64,000 bases of DNA from Anthostomella pinea. Its lineage: Eukaryota; Ascomycota; Sordariomycetes; Xylariales; Xylariaceae. Within the stretch, counting starts at the first letter, position 1. Each line of letters begins with the position of its first letter. The stretch is taken from positions 1,984,001 through 2,048,000 of the forward strand of contig CAUWAG010000012.1 in the NCBI GenBank assembly GCA_963556695.1. The letters are read 5' to 3'. The translations under genes were made by a program, and so were the position numbers. This document shows, piece by piece, positions 20,102-32,210 of this stretch. The notes beneath the pieces were generated by a model, which was not told the DNA's origin, made no database searches, and saw only the letters and a list, made by a program, of their open reading frames with translations.

Positions 20102-20923
20102 ATGGCGGAAATCCCACACTGTCTCTACTGCTTCGAGACCCTGGCGGCTCACCTCGAGAGTCGGGAGTCTATGACGCTCGAGGAAGTCGAGAAGTCTTGG
20201 GAAGAATACTACAGGGATGCCGACATCGTGGCTCCTGGCAGCGGAGAGGCGCCATCGTCTAAGAAGCAAATGCCAGCGCTCCGCCGTGTCGCCGAGAACT
20301 CATCTTCCTCCAGCGGAATCTCGTCGCCGTCCTCAGCCTCAACCATGTCCCTCGATACCGAGACTCCCGCGACATCGACCTCCTCGCTGCCGACATCACA
20401 GCCCGCAATCACCGAATCACCTCTCTTTGTGACGTGGAACACGGTATCGCTGCGGACGGGCAAAACGTCGCTACGGGGCTGCATTGGCACGTTCGCAGAT
20501 ATGGAGCTGGACGAGGGCCTCGCGTCGTACGCCATCACGTCGGCGATCCACGACACGCGGTTCGACCCGATCGCGCGGCGCGAGCTGCCGTCGCTCGAGG
20601 TCGCCGTCACGCTGCTGACCGACTTCGAGGACTGCGCCGACGCCATGGACTGGGAGCTCGGCACCCACGGCCTGCGCATCAGCTTCACCGAGCGCGGCCG
20701 CCGCTACGGCTCAACCTACCTGCCCAGCGTCGCAGAGGAGCAGGGCTGGACCAAGGAGGAGACGCTCGTGAGCCTCATGCGCAAGGCCGGCTGGGCAGGC
20801 CGCAAGGACAAGTGGCAGGACGTCGACCTCACGGTCGTGCGGTATCAGGGCCGCAAGGTGGAGCTGCAGTATCCGGAGTACAAGCACTGGCGCGATTGGG
20901 TCAACGCGAAGGGCAAGGCATAG
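20102..20923 (+). CDS. AMMECR1-domain protein
   Basis: Single exon, 273 aa from the ATG of MAEIPHCLYCF. Domain order: a short N-terminal helix with CLYCFETLAAHLE, a Ser-rich insert (residues about 60-110, typical of fungal members), then the AMMECR1 core with LFVTWNT, SLRGCIGTF (the LRGCIG signature), SAIHDTRFDPI, LEVAVTLLTDFE, HGLRISF and STYLPSVAEEQGW-TKEE. The family is conserved from archaea to humans; its biochemical role is unsettled. The frame could open 45 codons earlier at a non-ATG codon, but conservation begins at MAEIPHCLYC. The long ORF at 20434-21048 is a shadow. Confidence 0.92.
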   Translation: MAEIPHCLYCFETLAAHLESRESMTLEEVEKSWEEYYRDADIVAPGSGEAPSSKKQMPALRRVAENSSSSSGISSPSSASTMSLDTETPATSTSSLPTSQPAITESPLFVTWNTVSLRTGKTSLRGCIGTFADMELDEGLASYAITSAIHDTRFDPIARRELPSLEVAVTLLTDFEDCADAMDWELGTHGLRISFTERGRRYGSTYLPSVAEEQGWTKEETLVSLMRKAGWAGRKDKWQDVDLTVVRYQGRKVELQYPEYKHWRDWVNAKGKA

Positions 20924-22032
20924 ACAGGCAGGCTGGTTCATGCCCGTTCATAGCGGGCGACACTCGGGGGCACCAAGGCGTACACTGGCGACACGGCACA
21001 TGGCGATGTTTTCTTTTTCTTCTTTTCATTTTGGACTGGGTGTTCTAGGCCTTGCGGCACGGCGAGCAAGATAGGCGGGACCATTTCATACAGGTAGATG
21101 CCCTTCTCATTCGGATCTTCGACAAGAACCTATTCATTTACCTTCAACGCCCCGCCACGTGCCCTTAGTGATGGCAGCTCATTTCCATATCGCACCCGGT
21201 TCCGCGTCCATCCTTACTAACGCAGCTCTTCATTTTATCACTGCCTTCTCCGTCGCTGGTTTTTGGTCGATCGAGTGGGATGTGATGACCTATCTACAGC
21301 TGCCGAAAGAAAGATCACCGCAGCCACGTTCCAGATACTGAGCCATACACAAAAGAGCAGTCCTTGCATCAGTGTCAAGTCACGAATTACACATTATGTC
21401 CATCATTTAGTTGGCCAAAGCTGGTTGACGCAGACATGCGCTGGTATCTCAAACCCGGTATCTCTGCGATAGACGTCATCATCCCCCACCTCCGGCCTAT
21501 AAGCCCACTTAGGGAGTCTCTCATTATCGGGTGTTTCACGGTCCCTATTGGCCCAGGATCTTCAAGTGACTGGTCGCGTGTACCGCTACGTCAAGCAAGG
21601 CGCGTACATAGCCGACTTCCGGATGCCGGATACCCGCTGTGAGGAGGTCCCCCGGGTGTTCTACTCCGCAGTTAGCCGCTGACGTTGACCGAGGGGTTGT
21701 ACATGGATGCGTTGGATCAATGGGATCTGGGTCTCTTCAACATGGAAACAGGTACTCCCGCTCGAAAAACAGGGAATTTATGTTGATGAACGAGAGAATC
21801 GATGTTTCAAAATAGGACATCGAGATTGATATCGATCAATCCCCACCATTAGGATTGATGCCGTACCGTCGACTTTGGAACGGGCCCCCTGCGTTGGTTC
21901 GACATTTGTTCGAGCGCTTAATGCGCATGACGCCGCCCTCAGAGCCATGACGTTGAAGCGCTCCAGCTTTTGTGTTACTTGAACTTGGGAACTCGTCATC
22001 GCGAAGGGCACAACTGGGACAGTGTTCTGGTC
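20924..22032. other. Intergenic region
   Basis: About 1.1 kb with no supported gene. Small plus-strand ORFs at 21159-21642 lack motifs. A partly palindromic ATTGATATCGATCAAT-type patch lies at about 21824-21840. Confidence 0.4.
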
Positions 22033-22040
22033 TATATAAG
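22033..22040 (+). promoter_or_regulatory. TATA box of the 68-aa hydrophilic protein gene
   Basis: TATATAAG lies 152 bp before the ATG at 22185 and is followed by a CA-rich leader (about 22110-22180) of the kind seen in highly expressed fungal genes. Confidence 0.5.
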
Positions 22041-22184
22041 AAGCGCTTGACATCCTTCGACGAGCTCTGTTCCTACTCCTCCTTATCAGCATCAAACCAA
22101 TTTCGAAGCTACCCTCAACACATACACCACACGCAAAACAACAACCCACCAATACCTCAACCACCCCCACATACACCAATCATC

Positions 22185-22474
22185 ATGTCTGGACTCATGG
22201 ACAAGGCCAAGGACGCTGTCGGCGGCCAGGGTTCGCAGCCGGGCAACGGCGTCGAGGGCGCAGCTGACAAGGGCGCCAACCAGGGTATATCTCCCTCTCC
22301 TCCCACGCTGCCCCCCCGCAGTACGCAAGGTCTGTATATCCGTCGACCAGTAGCTGACATTGCTCAGAAATCAACCAAGTTGCGAGTGACGCTGGTGTCC
22401 CCCAGGGCGCCGACTCTACCATCGACAAGGCGGCGGATTCCAAGATCAACGACGAGATTCCTGGTGGGAACTAA
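22185..22474 (+). CDS. Small hydrophilic Gly/Asp/Lys-rich protein (68 aa)
   Basis: Exons 22185-22284 and 22368-22474; the 83-nt intron (donor GTATAT, branch CTGAC, acceptor CAG) joins GANQ to EINQVASDAGVPQ in frame. The product begins MSGLMDKAKDAVGGQG and ends INDEIPGGN. It carries a loose internal repeat (DKAKDAVGG, then ADKGANQ, DKAADSKIND) predicted helical and very soluble, with no cysteine or tryptophan. I recall similar short proteins across Pezizomycotina, often called hypothetical or stress-associated; a role like that of LEA/CsbD-type protectants is a guess. Too short and too spliced to appear as one open frame. Confidence 0.82.
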
Positions 22475-23498
22475 GTAGCCTGCGGTCTTGTGTTTGCCGG
22501 GGGAAGGGCCTTCGTGATGATGGATTGGAAGCCTTGCAAATGATGGAATAAGCGCTGGTCAATGCGACTTATTACCTCTTGTTTATAGCGGAATACCAAA
22601 TCAACCTGCAATTCACCTTGAGTCTGGCCCCGTTCAGGTTGTGTGACTGTACCTTTGTTCAGAATGACACCTTCAACTTTCATCCCACTCCATCGCCGTT
22701 TTTTAGTCGACTTCACCCTACTCCCCACCTTATACCTGGCGAAGTCTAGCCCATCCACATGCACCTAACTTCGGAGTCGAAGCTTCTCACGCACATGCCG
22801 AAACGCATGGCGAGCTCATGTGATGACGGTATGGCCATTTCACAGTTGGTTCGTTCCATGATCGAAGCAACATACCTTCAGACCGACTGAGATATGTCAC
22901 CCGTACCCTACCTGGCCATCCCTGCATCGGTTCGAGTGGCAGGTTACTGCCTCCTGATCGGCTCCTCGAGCCCCAGCAGGACCTTAATGATTCGCCTTGA
23001 AACTGGGACCAGCTCAAGCTCTCCTCATCTTCAGGGTGATCATTGCTGGCGACTCGCTATCGAGAATACCATAAGCCAGGTGCATTATTTCAGAAAGCCT
23101 GCTGCCGCCCGGATCGAAGGCTGAACTGTTCACGCCAAGCTTGTCGGTTGCGACGTGTGGTGGTCTCCTCGCTGAAACTGCTCGAGCCATGTCCACAGCT
23201 AGCCCACGAAGCGTTGATTGTGGCCGTCCACGCTGCCGCTCTAGGCCACGACGACCTGAGACCTTCGTAGTGCCCATCTGGCAGTCTTCCCCGGCGGATA
23301 CGTGGCAAAACCTCTGGCGGTGGTCGGTCTGAGGGGAGAGAAGGCAAGTGATCGGGGAACCCATCAAAATTCCAGCATGAACGCAAGTATCGATGATTCA
23401 TGTGTAACAACTAGTCTGCCATAGTCTCCGCAGAGACCCTCTGGCAGGAATATAGAGAAGCAGAATCATTGATATGGTACCTTGTGATCTAATGATCT
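22475..23498. other. Intergenic region before tRNA-Gln
   Basis: No supported gene. Two opposite ORFs (23014-23367 - and 23043-23270 +) occupy the same GC-rich patch, with no domain visible. Confidence 0.4.
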
Positions 23499-23585
23499 GG
23501 TTGTATGGTGTAGTGGTTAGCACTTCAGATTTTGAAGACACGTTTTAATCTTCTGGAGACCCCAGTTCGATCCCGGGTACGACCT
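23499..23585 (+). tRNA. tRNA-Gln (anticodon TTG) with a short intron
   Basis: Cloverleaf: acceptor GGTTGTA pairs with TACGACC; D-arm GTGTAGTGGTTAGCAC; anticodon stem TCAGA with loop TT-TTG-A; then an intron of about 15 nt after position 37, the 3' stem TCTGG, and the T-arm CCCAG-TTCGATC-CCGGG (one A-C mismatch). A T-run (TTTTTG) follows within 10 bp, as a Pol III terminator. The A-box and B-box (GGTTCGATCC-like) are in place. Confidence 0.85.
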
Positions 23586-24902
23586 TGATTTTTGCTTCGA
23601 TTTTGCGGTGAGGCTGTTCAAGCAAGTTGCATTGTTGTGGTGTGTAAGAATGATGGAGAGCTAACACAGTGACAGGTCTAGAGATGCCCTGATAGCCACT
23701 GTATTGCCCCACCATTTCAGTCGACCTGGCAAACCCTTCACTTTTGTCAGTTTTGTCTTTTGGTGCTATCGAAATAGATGAAGTACCATGATGTTGGGCT
23801 CAGAATGGGCAAAAAGAATAGAGGAAAAAGATCAAACATACAACACCGGGGATTCGCTGGTCGTCACCGACCCAACTACTAATCCGGCGGTATCAGGCTT
23901 ATTTAAGGCAGAGCGGACGGGATGCCAAGTTCTCCTGATCCTATGGTCGTATGTGCTGGATTGGTGCACGTTTGGGGTTTATGTATGTAACATTCATTGC
24001 GTTTCCCCATGATGATGGGAGCGTAGTCACGTGAAAGCACCCTAGCCAAATTCGCGCCACTCGGAATGACATGCCAGTTGAACTGAGACAGACAACTCCG
24101 CCACGCCACGGGTGCGACCACTTGTCGTGTACAACTCGCTCTGGTTCATGAGACTACCCTGCTTCTCTACTGTCTTCCCGTCCAGTAGCCATCCAGGAGG
24201 TCTCTACATCGTTGGCCAGCGTCAACATTTGATGCGCTAGATCAAACCGCGAAGAAGAGGTTGGCCCGTTGACCGTTGACCGTTGACGAGGACTGATTGC
24301 TCCCTTCGTTCGGCTTCTGCGCCCGCTTGAATGAGATGAACACTTGAATCGGACCTTACATCTGTCGAGAATCTAGCTATACCCATTGCAAAGCTGCCCG
24401 GGACTCACCCTGCTGGAGCCAACCTCCGGGCCGTGTCCCATGCCTGACCGGCCGGGTACGGCTGCTAAGTGTGCGTGTATGATGCTGTTCCCCAACGTTC
24501 CCGTCAGACTGGCAGGCTGGGCGATTCTGGGCTAAAAAACCCAATTTGGGGGTTGGCGATTTTGGCAATAGCGACGCGTCTTCAAGTCGATCTGGAATGG
24601 GCTCGATGGACGAAGCCCCTTTCGTCTAGCCCTTCATTGCTACTTACGTCGACCCGTTGTCTCAGGAACCGCCAGTGCATGTCTCTCAAGTCGACAAAAT
24701 GGCAGCTCTTCAGCATGCGACCTGCATTCCTGATCAGCCATGCTAATCACTACAGTATCGGTTCCAAATTCCACATCGCTGCGTTGATATACGCGTGAGA
24801 TTGCCCATGCCCGCTCTTCTAAATTCCGTCCTCTCTTCCCCGTGAGTTGCGATTTACGACATCCATCTTGGCTCAACATCTTGATTCCAAGATCTACCAA
24901 GC
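23586..24902. other. Intergenic region between tRNA-Gln and the protease gene
   Basis: No supported gene. A GTTGACCGTTGACCGTTGAC triplet repeat of TTGACC units lies at about 24270-24288. The ORFs at 24469-24798 and 24640-25032 oppose each other and lack motifs. Confidence 0.4.
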
Positions 24903-27815
24903 ATGATGCCGCTCTCGACGCTACTATACCTATCGGTTGTGCTCGGCATCGCGGGTCTTGCAGACGCAACACCTGTCTTGGACATCGGTCAGAATGGCCG
25001 GTTCGATGCTTCAAGTTTCTTCCAGAACCCAAACCAGCTACTGTCGATGCCGCTCAGGCGTGTCAATCACGACGGTCCCGCAACACCCAGTATCGCGAAA
25101 CGGTTCTTCAAGACGGATGTGCTCGGTGTCTATGGTGCTGCGTATCTCGCAGAGCGTATGTTGCATGGCCCTTCCAACTGAGAGAATCGCGACGTGTCGT
25201 CTAATACAGAACAGTAACTATTGGAACAAGCACCACTGCGCAGGTTGTCGATGTGCTCATCGACACAGGCTCATTCGAGCTGTGGGTTGATCCTAATTGT
25301 ACGAACTCAAATGTGCCGGACTTCTGTACCGCCTTCGGTTCATATGACCCTGCCATGTCATCGACGTCGCAAAAGCTCGGCACCGACTTCGATATCCAAT
25401 ACGGATCTGGTAGCTCTTCGGGCCCATACTACAAGGACGACATTTATATCTCGGGTGAGTAACAGTCGTTCTTTTAGGTTCATGGAAGAAGCGCTTGCGC
25501 TTGTGGCTATGGTGAGAGTGCCGATGAAAGATCCAATGAGGTTCTGGCATAGGAGCAACGTGTAGTGTGAAAACTGACACGAATAACAAACATAGGCATA
25601 GGCGCAAAAATCTCAGCTCAACAGTTTGGCGTTGCGAACACATCGGATCTCGTCTGGTTCGGCATCTTGGGTCTCGGCTACGGCCAGGGCAACGGGTTCA
25701 TCAACTACCCTCTCGTCGTCGACTCCCTAGCTGCGCAAGGATACACCAACAGCAAGCTGTTCAGCATGGAATTAGGTGGCCAGCCAGCACCTGGAGCTGC
25801 CGTCACTGGCGAGATGGTTTTTGGTGGTGTCGACGTCAACAGGTATTCGGGTAATCTTGGCAAGGTGCCTACGGACCCGACGGACCCGTAAGCAGTCTTC
25901 CCTCTTCTGTCAAGCGTCTCATGTATGCTGCTACTCTCCAATCCCTTTGCCTGCTCTTGTGAGCACTTTGAAATTTCATGAAAGAACGCCTGGAACTGAC
26001 CCGTCCCACTCCGTCTCCAGACACTACAAGGTCACCCTGAACTCGCTGGGCAACACCGCCCCAGGCTCTACTGTATCCAGCCCCTTCCTCGATAGCAACA
26101 TTCCCCTATCCGTCATTATCGACTCCGGTACGACGCTCTCGCTGCTGCCCGAGTCCATCGTGACCGTGCTGGCCGCGCTATTTCCCGGCTCGGCATCAGA
26201 CGGCAACGGTGGCTACACAGTGCCTTGCAGCTTCCAGGACCAGAACGGAACCATTGACTTCGACTTCCTGAGTACGGGCAACAGTAGGGTGACGATTAAC
26301 GTCTCATACCGCGACTTCATCTGGAACAGCGGCGGTGATTGCTACCTTGGCGCCTGGCACACGGATAACATCGATGTGTGGATCCTGGGCGATACGTTTT
26401 TGAGGGGCACTTACGGTGAGTTCTCCTATCCCTAATAGGGGTAATAATCGGCTACCATGGAAAGGACTAACCTGGATGTGTCAATAGTCTCCTTCGATCA
26501 AAGCAACAATGCGGTCTACATGTCCAACTACAAGACCTGCGGAAGCGGCTCTAACCTGGTCCCTGTGCCAGCTGGCCCGGACGCGGTAGCCCAAATTCCC
26601 GGAGCCTGCCCTGTCATCGCTGTCGCCCCTTCTTCTTCTGCTTCTTCCACGCCTCCTCCGACTGCCAGTTTGGCCGGTGGCCCAGTTTCCAACACCGTCC
26701 TGCCATCTGCTGCCGCATCGTTTGGGCCGTCCCTGAACCCGTTGGGACCAGGAGCATCCGTCTCACCAACTGGGTCGAGTTCGATGTTGCCCTCCGTATC
26801 GTCTGCTATTGGAAGCTCGACGCCAGCTTCCATAGTGATCTCGACGTCGCCTTCCATCGTAAGCTCGACTTCGAATTCCGTGACAACGCTGTTTCCAACT
26901 TCCACGTCCGCCACTGGACCAGCTGCTCCACCAGCAAACAATAACGGCAACGGAAGCGGTGCCAGCAGCGCGACCCCCGTGACAACAGTCCCCCTCAACC
27001 ACCCGACGGCCATCCCACCCGGCGCGCCAGCCCAGGCCGACCCTGCTTCCAGCACGACCGACCCCCGTATCGGCGCCGACGCACCGCGCCCCACGATTAC
27101 AATCACGAGCACCATCACGCGCCCCGTCACCTACACAGTAACGAAATGTCCAGCAACCGTGACGAACTGCCCATACGGCCAGCTAGCTACCCGCACGGAG
27201 ACCATCATCACGACGTTCTGCCCAGGCTTCCCCGGTGGCCCCGCGCTGCCCAGCGCGACCGGCACCCCAGCAGGCATGGTGACCGAGTCCACGGCTCCCA
27301 CGAACCAGGTCACGGCACCGCCAATCGCCGCGCCGGTCAAGGGTGTGACCGTAGGTAGCGAGGAAGATGGTCCCGTTACCGTGACGGAGCACTGCTCCAC
27401 GAGCACGTACACGGTCGCGACGTGCGACCCGCAGGACGACGCTTGTACCGTCGGCATGACGACGACGCGAATCCTCACGATCCCCCAGACCGTGCGCGTG
27501 CAGGCGCTGGCGACGGAAACGCCCGATGCTGCTAGTTCGGAGTCTGACGACTCGACACCCAGCGCAAACCTCAACCCCCCAGCCGCCATAATCGCGGCGG
27601 CCGCGGCGCTAGGCAGCGGCTCGTACAACGGCAGCGGCAGCGGCATGGGCGTGGCGGGCCTGCAGACGGAGTGCTTCAAGTCGTGCAACGACGCCACTTT
27701 CGCGGACGCGACTATCACGCCGGTGCTCGTTGGGAGCGCTGACGATGGGAGGGTGGATCGGCGATTTTTGGTTTGGGTTACGGTGGGCATGTTTGGGGTT
27801 ATGGTTTTGTTGTGA
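24903..27815 (+). CDS. Pepsin-family (A1) aspartic protease with Ser/Thr-rich stalk and GPI-like tail
   Basis: Five exons: 24903-25155, 25215-25454, 25602-25887, 26021-26415 and 26488-27815, giving 833 aa. Each intron has a GTRWGT-like donor and a CTRAY branch. Signal peptide residues 1-22; propeptide ending near SIAKR (Kex2-like KR, residue about 67). First catalytic motif VLIDTGSFELWVDP, flap YGSGSSSGPYYKDD, then FGILGLGYG; second catalytic motif VIIDSGTTLSLLP; end of the core WILGDTFLRGTYVSFDQ. After the catalytic domain comes an extension of about 400 aa rich in Ser/Thr/Pro with two Cys-containing repeats (CPATVTNCPYGQ; CSTSTYTVATCDPQ), ending in a hydrophobic tail (FLVWVTVGMFGVMVLL) typical of GPI attachment. 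It resembles yapsin/OpsB-type surface proteases that process secreted and wall proteins. Confidence 0.9.
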
Positions 27816-29382
27816 TGACTATGACTTGATGGTTATGATGTGACGAGCTGGGATGTGATGTGGTGAGTTGTGATGTAATGCGATGTGATGAAGGGACAGC
27901 GGTGGCTTTGGTTAATGCGGTTGATGGGGTGCTTGTAATGTATCATGCGCTTCTTCTGTGATGGGATATGTTCGGACTTTATGCTTGGGGATGAGGCGCG
28001 ATGGATGAGGATGGGATGGGATGGGTTTAACCGGAGAAAAGTTTGGATCAGTATATGGATGAGATACTTACACAGTGTAGAGTATATAGCGACGCATCTA
28101 GATAGACATAGTTCTTGACTAGTAGTAATGAGCAACACGTTGCAACTCCCATCATCGTGTCCATAGGAAGATATGTGTCCCTAGGCAATTTGCCACCTGA
28201 ACATCCGGGCCCGACATCTTGCCCGTCTTCTTCCAGAGTGGAATGGTGGGATTAGAACGCACCGTTCCGGCATTCACGGATACCCCTGCCATCATAGTTA
28301 AGTGGCTGCTCTGGTGTTTTGTGAGTTACTTCCCGTTTTCACTTCAGTTCGTGGCAGCAAGTCGGCCAACGGAGTAGTCGTCCAGCCGACATCAGAACGG
28401 GTGTGCAATATCAGGTGATCGATTCAGGGTTGAGTATGCTTCGAGTGACACAACGGCCGTAGCCGTGCAGACCTCGCAAGAGTGATGATGTTGGAGGAAA
28501 GCGTGTGGACCTATAGTCAAAGTTTTGTACACGCTGGAGGCCGATGTCACACAACAACTCAACAATCTGGCACCAACCAAGTGCCAGACGCTCGCAGGCA
28601 ACTCCCTCATCGGGGTTATGAACATCAATGTGCCGTCAATATAAAGTGAGGCTGAGGCGGCTCAGGGTTTGTTGGCGTTCGTCCGCGCCCCTGAATCACA
28701 TATTATCTTTCAATATCGGAGCAATACGCCGACACACCGCTCCTTCACACGATGTATACGATGGACGTAGTACATACCGCAATATGCGTGTTGGATACCG
28801 TCACATATCAGATCCTGTGCGCGCTGAGAGCCTCGCATATGCACACTAGGCCTGCTGTACGAGACCAGCGACCCGCCGCCACGGACGTCCGGACGACCGC
28901 ATGGCCTCGAGACGGGACGAGATTGAACAGCGAGGTCGCGATGCTCACCTTGTTTAGGGGTATAAGCAACACAGTCTCGGTGCCGGAGCTGGCTTGTCGC
29001 CGTGTCGGCATCGTATTCGCTCCTTGCCGGCATGAGCTCATATCAAGCCGTCCCAGCCGCATGCAAGTCGATGGATCTGTATACCAACGCAAGCCCATCG
29101 CGCCAATATTATTGTCCACCGGCACTTAGCTTTGGCTCGGTATTAATACGAGTCTTTTCAGTGTCAAGCTGAATGGGAGATATAAATGCGTGTCTTGTCT
29201 CTTTAGCCTGGATAATGCAGGTCGTCTCTGGCCAGTCTCAGGTGCGCTGTCTCCTTTACCCCTATGATCCGTGACCCGGGTACACATCTCACAACAGAGC
29301 TGTTTTCTTGGACTTTGGTATTGTCACTTGTCCTTCCTTTCCGCCCAGGGTCGAGACCGCAAGGACCATCCAACCCCCGAAG
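27816..29382. other. Intergenic region with GATG/TGATG low-complexity start
   Basis: 27816-28030 is a degenerate (G)ATGTGATG-rich simple repeat, which makes a Ser/His-rich ORF on the minus strand (27833-28138) that I do not accept. From 28400 to 29130 there are only overlapping short ORFs. The C-rich stretch around 29340-29382 is the leader of the next gene. Confidence 0.5.
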
Positions 29383-30573
29383 ATGGTGCAACCCACCCGC
29401 CCGCCCGCCAACGAGCTCGTCCGCCGCCTGCGGCTCGTCTACAACCTCGCTGGCTTCTCCAAGGGCTACAACTTCGCCTTATGGGTCGTCCTCGGCGGTA
29501 CGCTGCTGGGCTTTACTCTCGCTCGGCTGCCGTACCTCGACTTCTACGGCATCTTCTGTCGGCGCGACGCCGACCCCAGCGCAACGCTCAACGCCGCGCC
29601 TGGCGAGTGCTTCTACCTGCTCCAGGCGCCGAATAACATCGGCATGATCCTCCACCTCGGCTCCATCCTGCCTACCGCTCTGCTGGCTGTGTTCCAGTTC
29701 GTGCCGGCGATCCGCCACCGCGCTCTGCTGGTGCATCGGGTAAACGGGTACATAGTTGTGTTGCTGTCGGTCGTGAGTGTCGCGGGTGCGCTGATGATTG
29801 CCCGGCATTCATTCGGGGGTGGCCTGGATGTGCAGTCCTCCATCGGGTTCTTGGCCATCATCTTTCTGGGTGCGAACTTCATGGCGTATGTCAATATCAA
29901 GAGGCTGCAGGTCGAGGAGCATCGGGCCTGGATGATGAGAGCATGGGTCTATGTGAGTTGCCCCTGAGGCCCACGGGCGAGTTCGCCACACGTATGACTA
30001 ACATGTCCTGTTTAGGCTGGGTCCGTCATTACGACTCGCTTCATCCTGTTTTCCGGTGCAGCGGCGATTACCCGTATTGGTGGCTTCTTCTTGTCCTTGC
30101 CTTGCGCGAAGGTGGCCTGGCTACTTGGGAACCAGGAGAACACGCTCTCAGTTTATCCCGATTGCGGTGCTTACTTCGACGGAAGCGATGCTCACAAGAA
30201 TATCGCGGTACTGGGGTCGATACATGGCAACCTAGCTGAGAGGGCGTCAGCTTTGGACATGACGTTTGGGACGGCACATTGGCTTGCGCTTCTCGTTCAC
30301 GTTATGGCTGTCGAGATATATGTGAGCTGACTCCAGATCGCCAACGAGCCGCCTTTGCTGACACTTCTCGCACAGCTTCACCTCACACCTGCTGAGCACG
30401 AACGTCTACGAGGGGTGTCATACCAAAGGCAGTTGGAAGCCGGTATGAGGAATCCCGGGCGCGCTGGTTGGACTGCGCATCGGCTTAGTGATGTTGGGAA
30501 GGAACCGAAGGCTGACAGAGCTTACTCTTCAACGAAAGAAGACGACATGTCTTCTCAGCTAGGACACGAATGA
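29383..30573 (+). CDS. Multi-pass membrane protein, DUF2306-like
   Basis: Exons 29383-29952, 30016-30321 and 30376-30573 (introns of 63 and 54 nt; donors GTGAGT and GTGAGC; branch CTAAC in the first) give 357 aa. Hydrophobic helices occur at about residues 30-48 (ALWVVLGGTLLGFTLARL), 90-110, 125-145 and 155-175, then ITTRFILFSGAAAITRIGG and HWLALLVHVMAVEIYLHL. Conserved pieces include LHLGSILPTALLAVFQF, HRVNGYIVVLLS and EEHRAWMMRAWVYAGSV, the pattern of fungal DUF2306 proteins (predicted 6-8 TM, possibly haem-coordinating histidines). Function is unknown in the family. The start is the ATG of MVQPTRPPANELV; the open frame continues upstream without a better ATG. Confidence 0.8.
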
Positions 30574-31433
30574 TGGTTGGGATCTCCTAGAATCGAGCCT
30601 ACGATTATGGCACGTGGTAGGAGAAGGCTGAAAGATGCGTACGAAGTAAGTTACGCAACAGAGTGCGCCGAATACTGACATCCCTATGTTCACATTTCGT
30701 TTTTGACGTCTCCGGGTGGGCACATAGAACCAGACATAAGCATACATTACAATGCACATAACTCTAAAGGCACTCACACAGCAGTGTACCGCCCTCTCGC
30801 GAAGGGCCCTCTCCTCTCAAATGTCAGACTGTCGAGAGGCACATTGCTGCCTGATGCGGTATTCATCCCGGTTGATCGGCTGGTTCAATTCATTATGAGT
30901 TTGCCACTCCTCAACATGTTAATACACTGCTAGAAGATCGGGAAACAAAATCCTCTTTTCTCCTTTCCGGTCTCTACCGTGCTACCCAGAGCAGCCTTGA
31001 CCGTTATAGCGGCGAACAGGTCCATACCTGCTTCTTTCGCGAGGCTGGACACGGATAACCACCATAAGTTACTTGCTGCAGGTCCTACAAACAGATCGTA
31101 AGGCGGGCAGGAGTCACAAACGAAGCAAGTCCAATAGTTAGTAAATGAAACAGAATAACTTTTCTGCTAATTCTTGGCCAGTCACGAGTCATGCTCAAGC
31201 CTCTGGGTTTAATCGTGGATTCTCCGAGGTACCAGGATGCTATTTTCAGAAAGAAAAGTATCAAACCCAGCTGTCTCGCCCTCTCATGATCATCCCCTCA
31301 CTATCCATCCGTTGACCGTCCCGACGCCACCCCATGATCCATGCTACCCCGGTATCCGCAGCGCCGACGCTGTATGCATAAAAGTGCATCTAAATAGTGA
31401 ATCGTCCCGTTTCAAAGGCCCGTCATCTCGTGC
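30574..31433. other. Intergenic region
   Basis: AT-rich, with only small ORFs lacking motifs. This is the space between a plus-strand gene and the minus-strand ankyrin ORF, so it holds two 3' ends. Confidence 0.4.
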
Positions 31434-32006
31434 TCACCTGTCGTTTAAGCACGAGAGCCTTCGTCGCATGACTTCCATTCTATCGACGGCTATGGGAAAG
31501 TGAAATGCAAGTGCCAAATCATTCGCGGCGTGGTTTGCTCCGTGACTCAGCAGGGTCTGGATGATCTCCCCATTGTTCTCTCTCTTTGCCGCAAGATGAA
31601 GAGGCTGTGCACCTCCGAATGTATCTTCTTCGCGGGAGATATCGAAGCCACATTCCAACAAACGGCGAACGACGCGGGGTGACTTAGCCAGTACTGCGAG
31701 ATGCAAAGCTGGAATGACAGACTCCCAGCGTGCATTGCTCAGGTCTTTTGACCAGGGTGCCAGGACATCCGCAATGTCCTGCTTTCCCTTGATAGTTGCA
31801 AGGGTGAGAGCAGTCACTCGCGAAAGTTCCCATCTTCGCACGAAACATCTCGGCATGTCTGCGATCAAATGGCTCAGTTCCATTTCGACCTGACGGCGTC
31901 TGATGAGCGGATCCTCCTCGTAAGGCCAATCCTTCCAGTCGAACAGCTGTCTCCAAACTTGATAGAGATCTACTGGGGCGTCGGCCAAACAACCCGAGTG
32001 GACCAT
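31434..32006 (-). CDS. Ankyrin-repeat-like small protein (possibly partial)
   Basis: The open frame reaches 32210, but the first ATG is at 32006, giving 190 aa. Two degenerate ankyrin repeats are visible: PALHLAVLAKSPRVVRRLLECGFDI and AQPLHLAAKRENNGEIIQTLLSHGA. The segment before (TALTLATIKGKQDIADVL) is a third, poorer repeat. Ankyrin repeats mediate protein-protein contacts. The N-terminal part (LCNAVCAMVHSGC upstream of the ATG, same frame) may belong to a further exon whose splice site I could not fix. Adjacent minus-strand ORFs are broken, so this may be a surviving fragment. Confidence 0.5.
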   Translation of the reverse strand: MVHSGCLADAPVDLYQVWRQLFDWKDWPYEEDPLIRRRQVEMELSHLIADMPRCFVRRWELSRVTALTLATIKGKQDIADVLAPWSKDLSNARWESVIPALHLAVLAKSPRVVRRLLECGFDISREEDTFGGAQPLHLAAKRENNGEIIQTLLSHGANHAANDLALAFHFPIAVDRMEVMRRRLSCLNDR

Positions 32007-32210
32007 GGCACAGACCGCGTTACAAAGAGACACAGGGAAAGCTTGAGCATATGATGGATGTGTTTGGCGACGTCTGCAGCAATGTGAACCTTGATTGAGA
32101 TGCCGACAAGGGCTCGGATGATAGGCGTATGGATGAGGATGGACTAGTACAAGGGGAAAGATGATGGATGATGGCGTCTCGTCCTGCCATAATCGGTTGA
32201 AGTAGGGCAA

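Noticed and set aside
20434..21048. 204-codon plus-strand ORF
   Set aside because: Alternative frame of the AMMECR1 gene; Arg/His/Gly-rich as expected of a +1 shadow.
26528..27790. Two long minus-strand ORFs opposite the protease stalk
   Set aside because: Mirror of low-complexity Ser/Thr/Pro coding; no signal peptide or motif.
27833..28138. Minus-strand ORF of 101 codons
   Set aside because: Produced by GATG/TGATG simple repeat.
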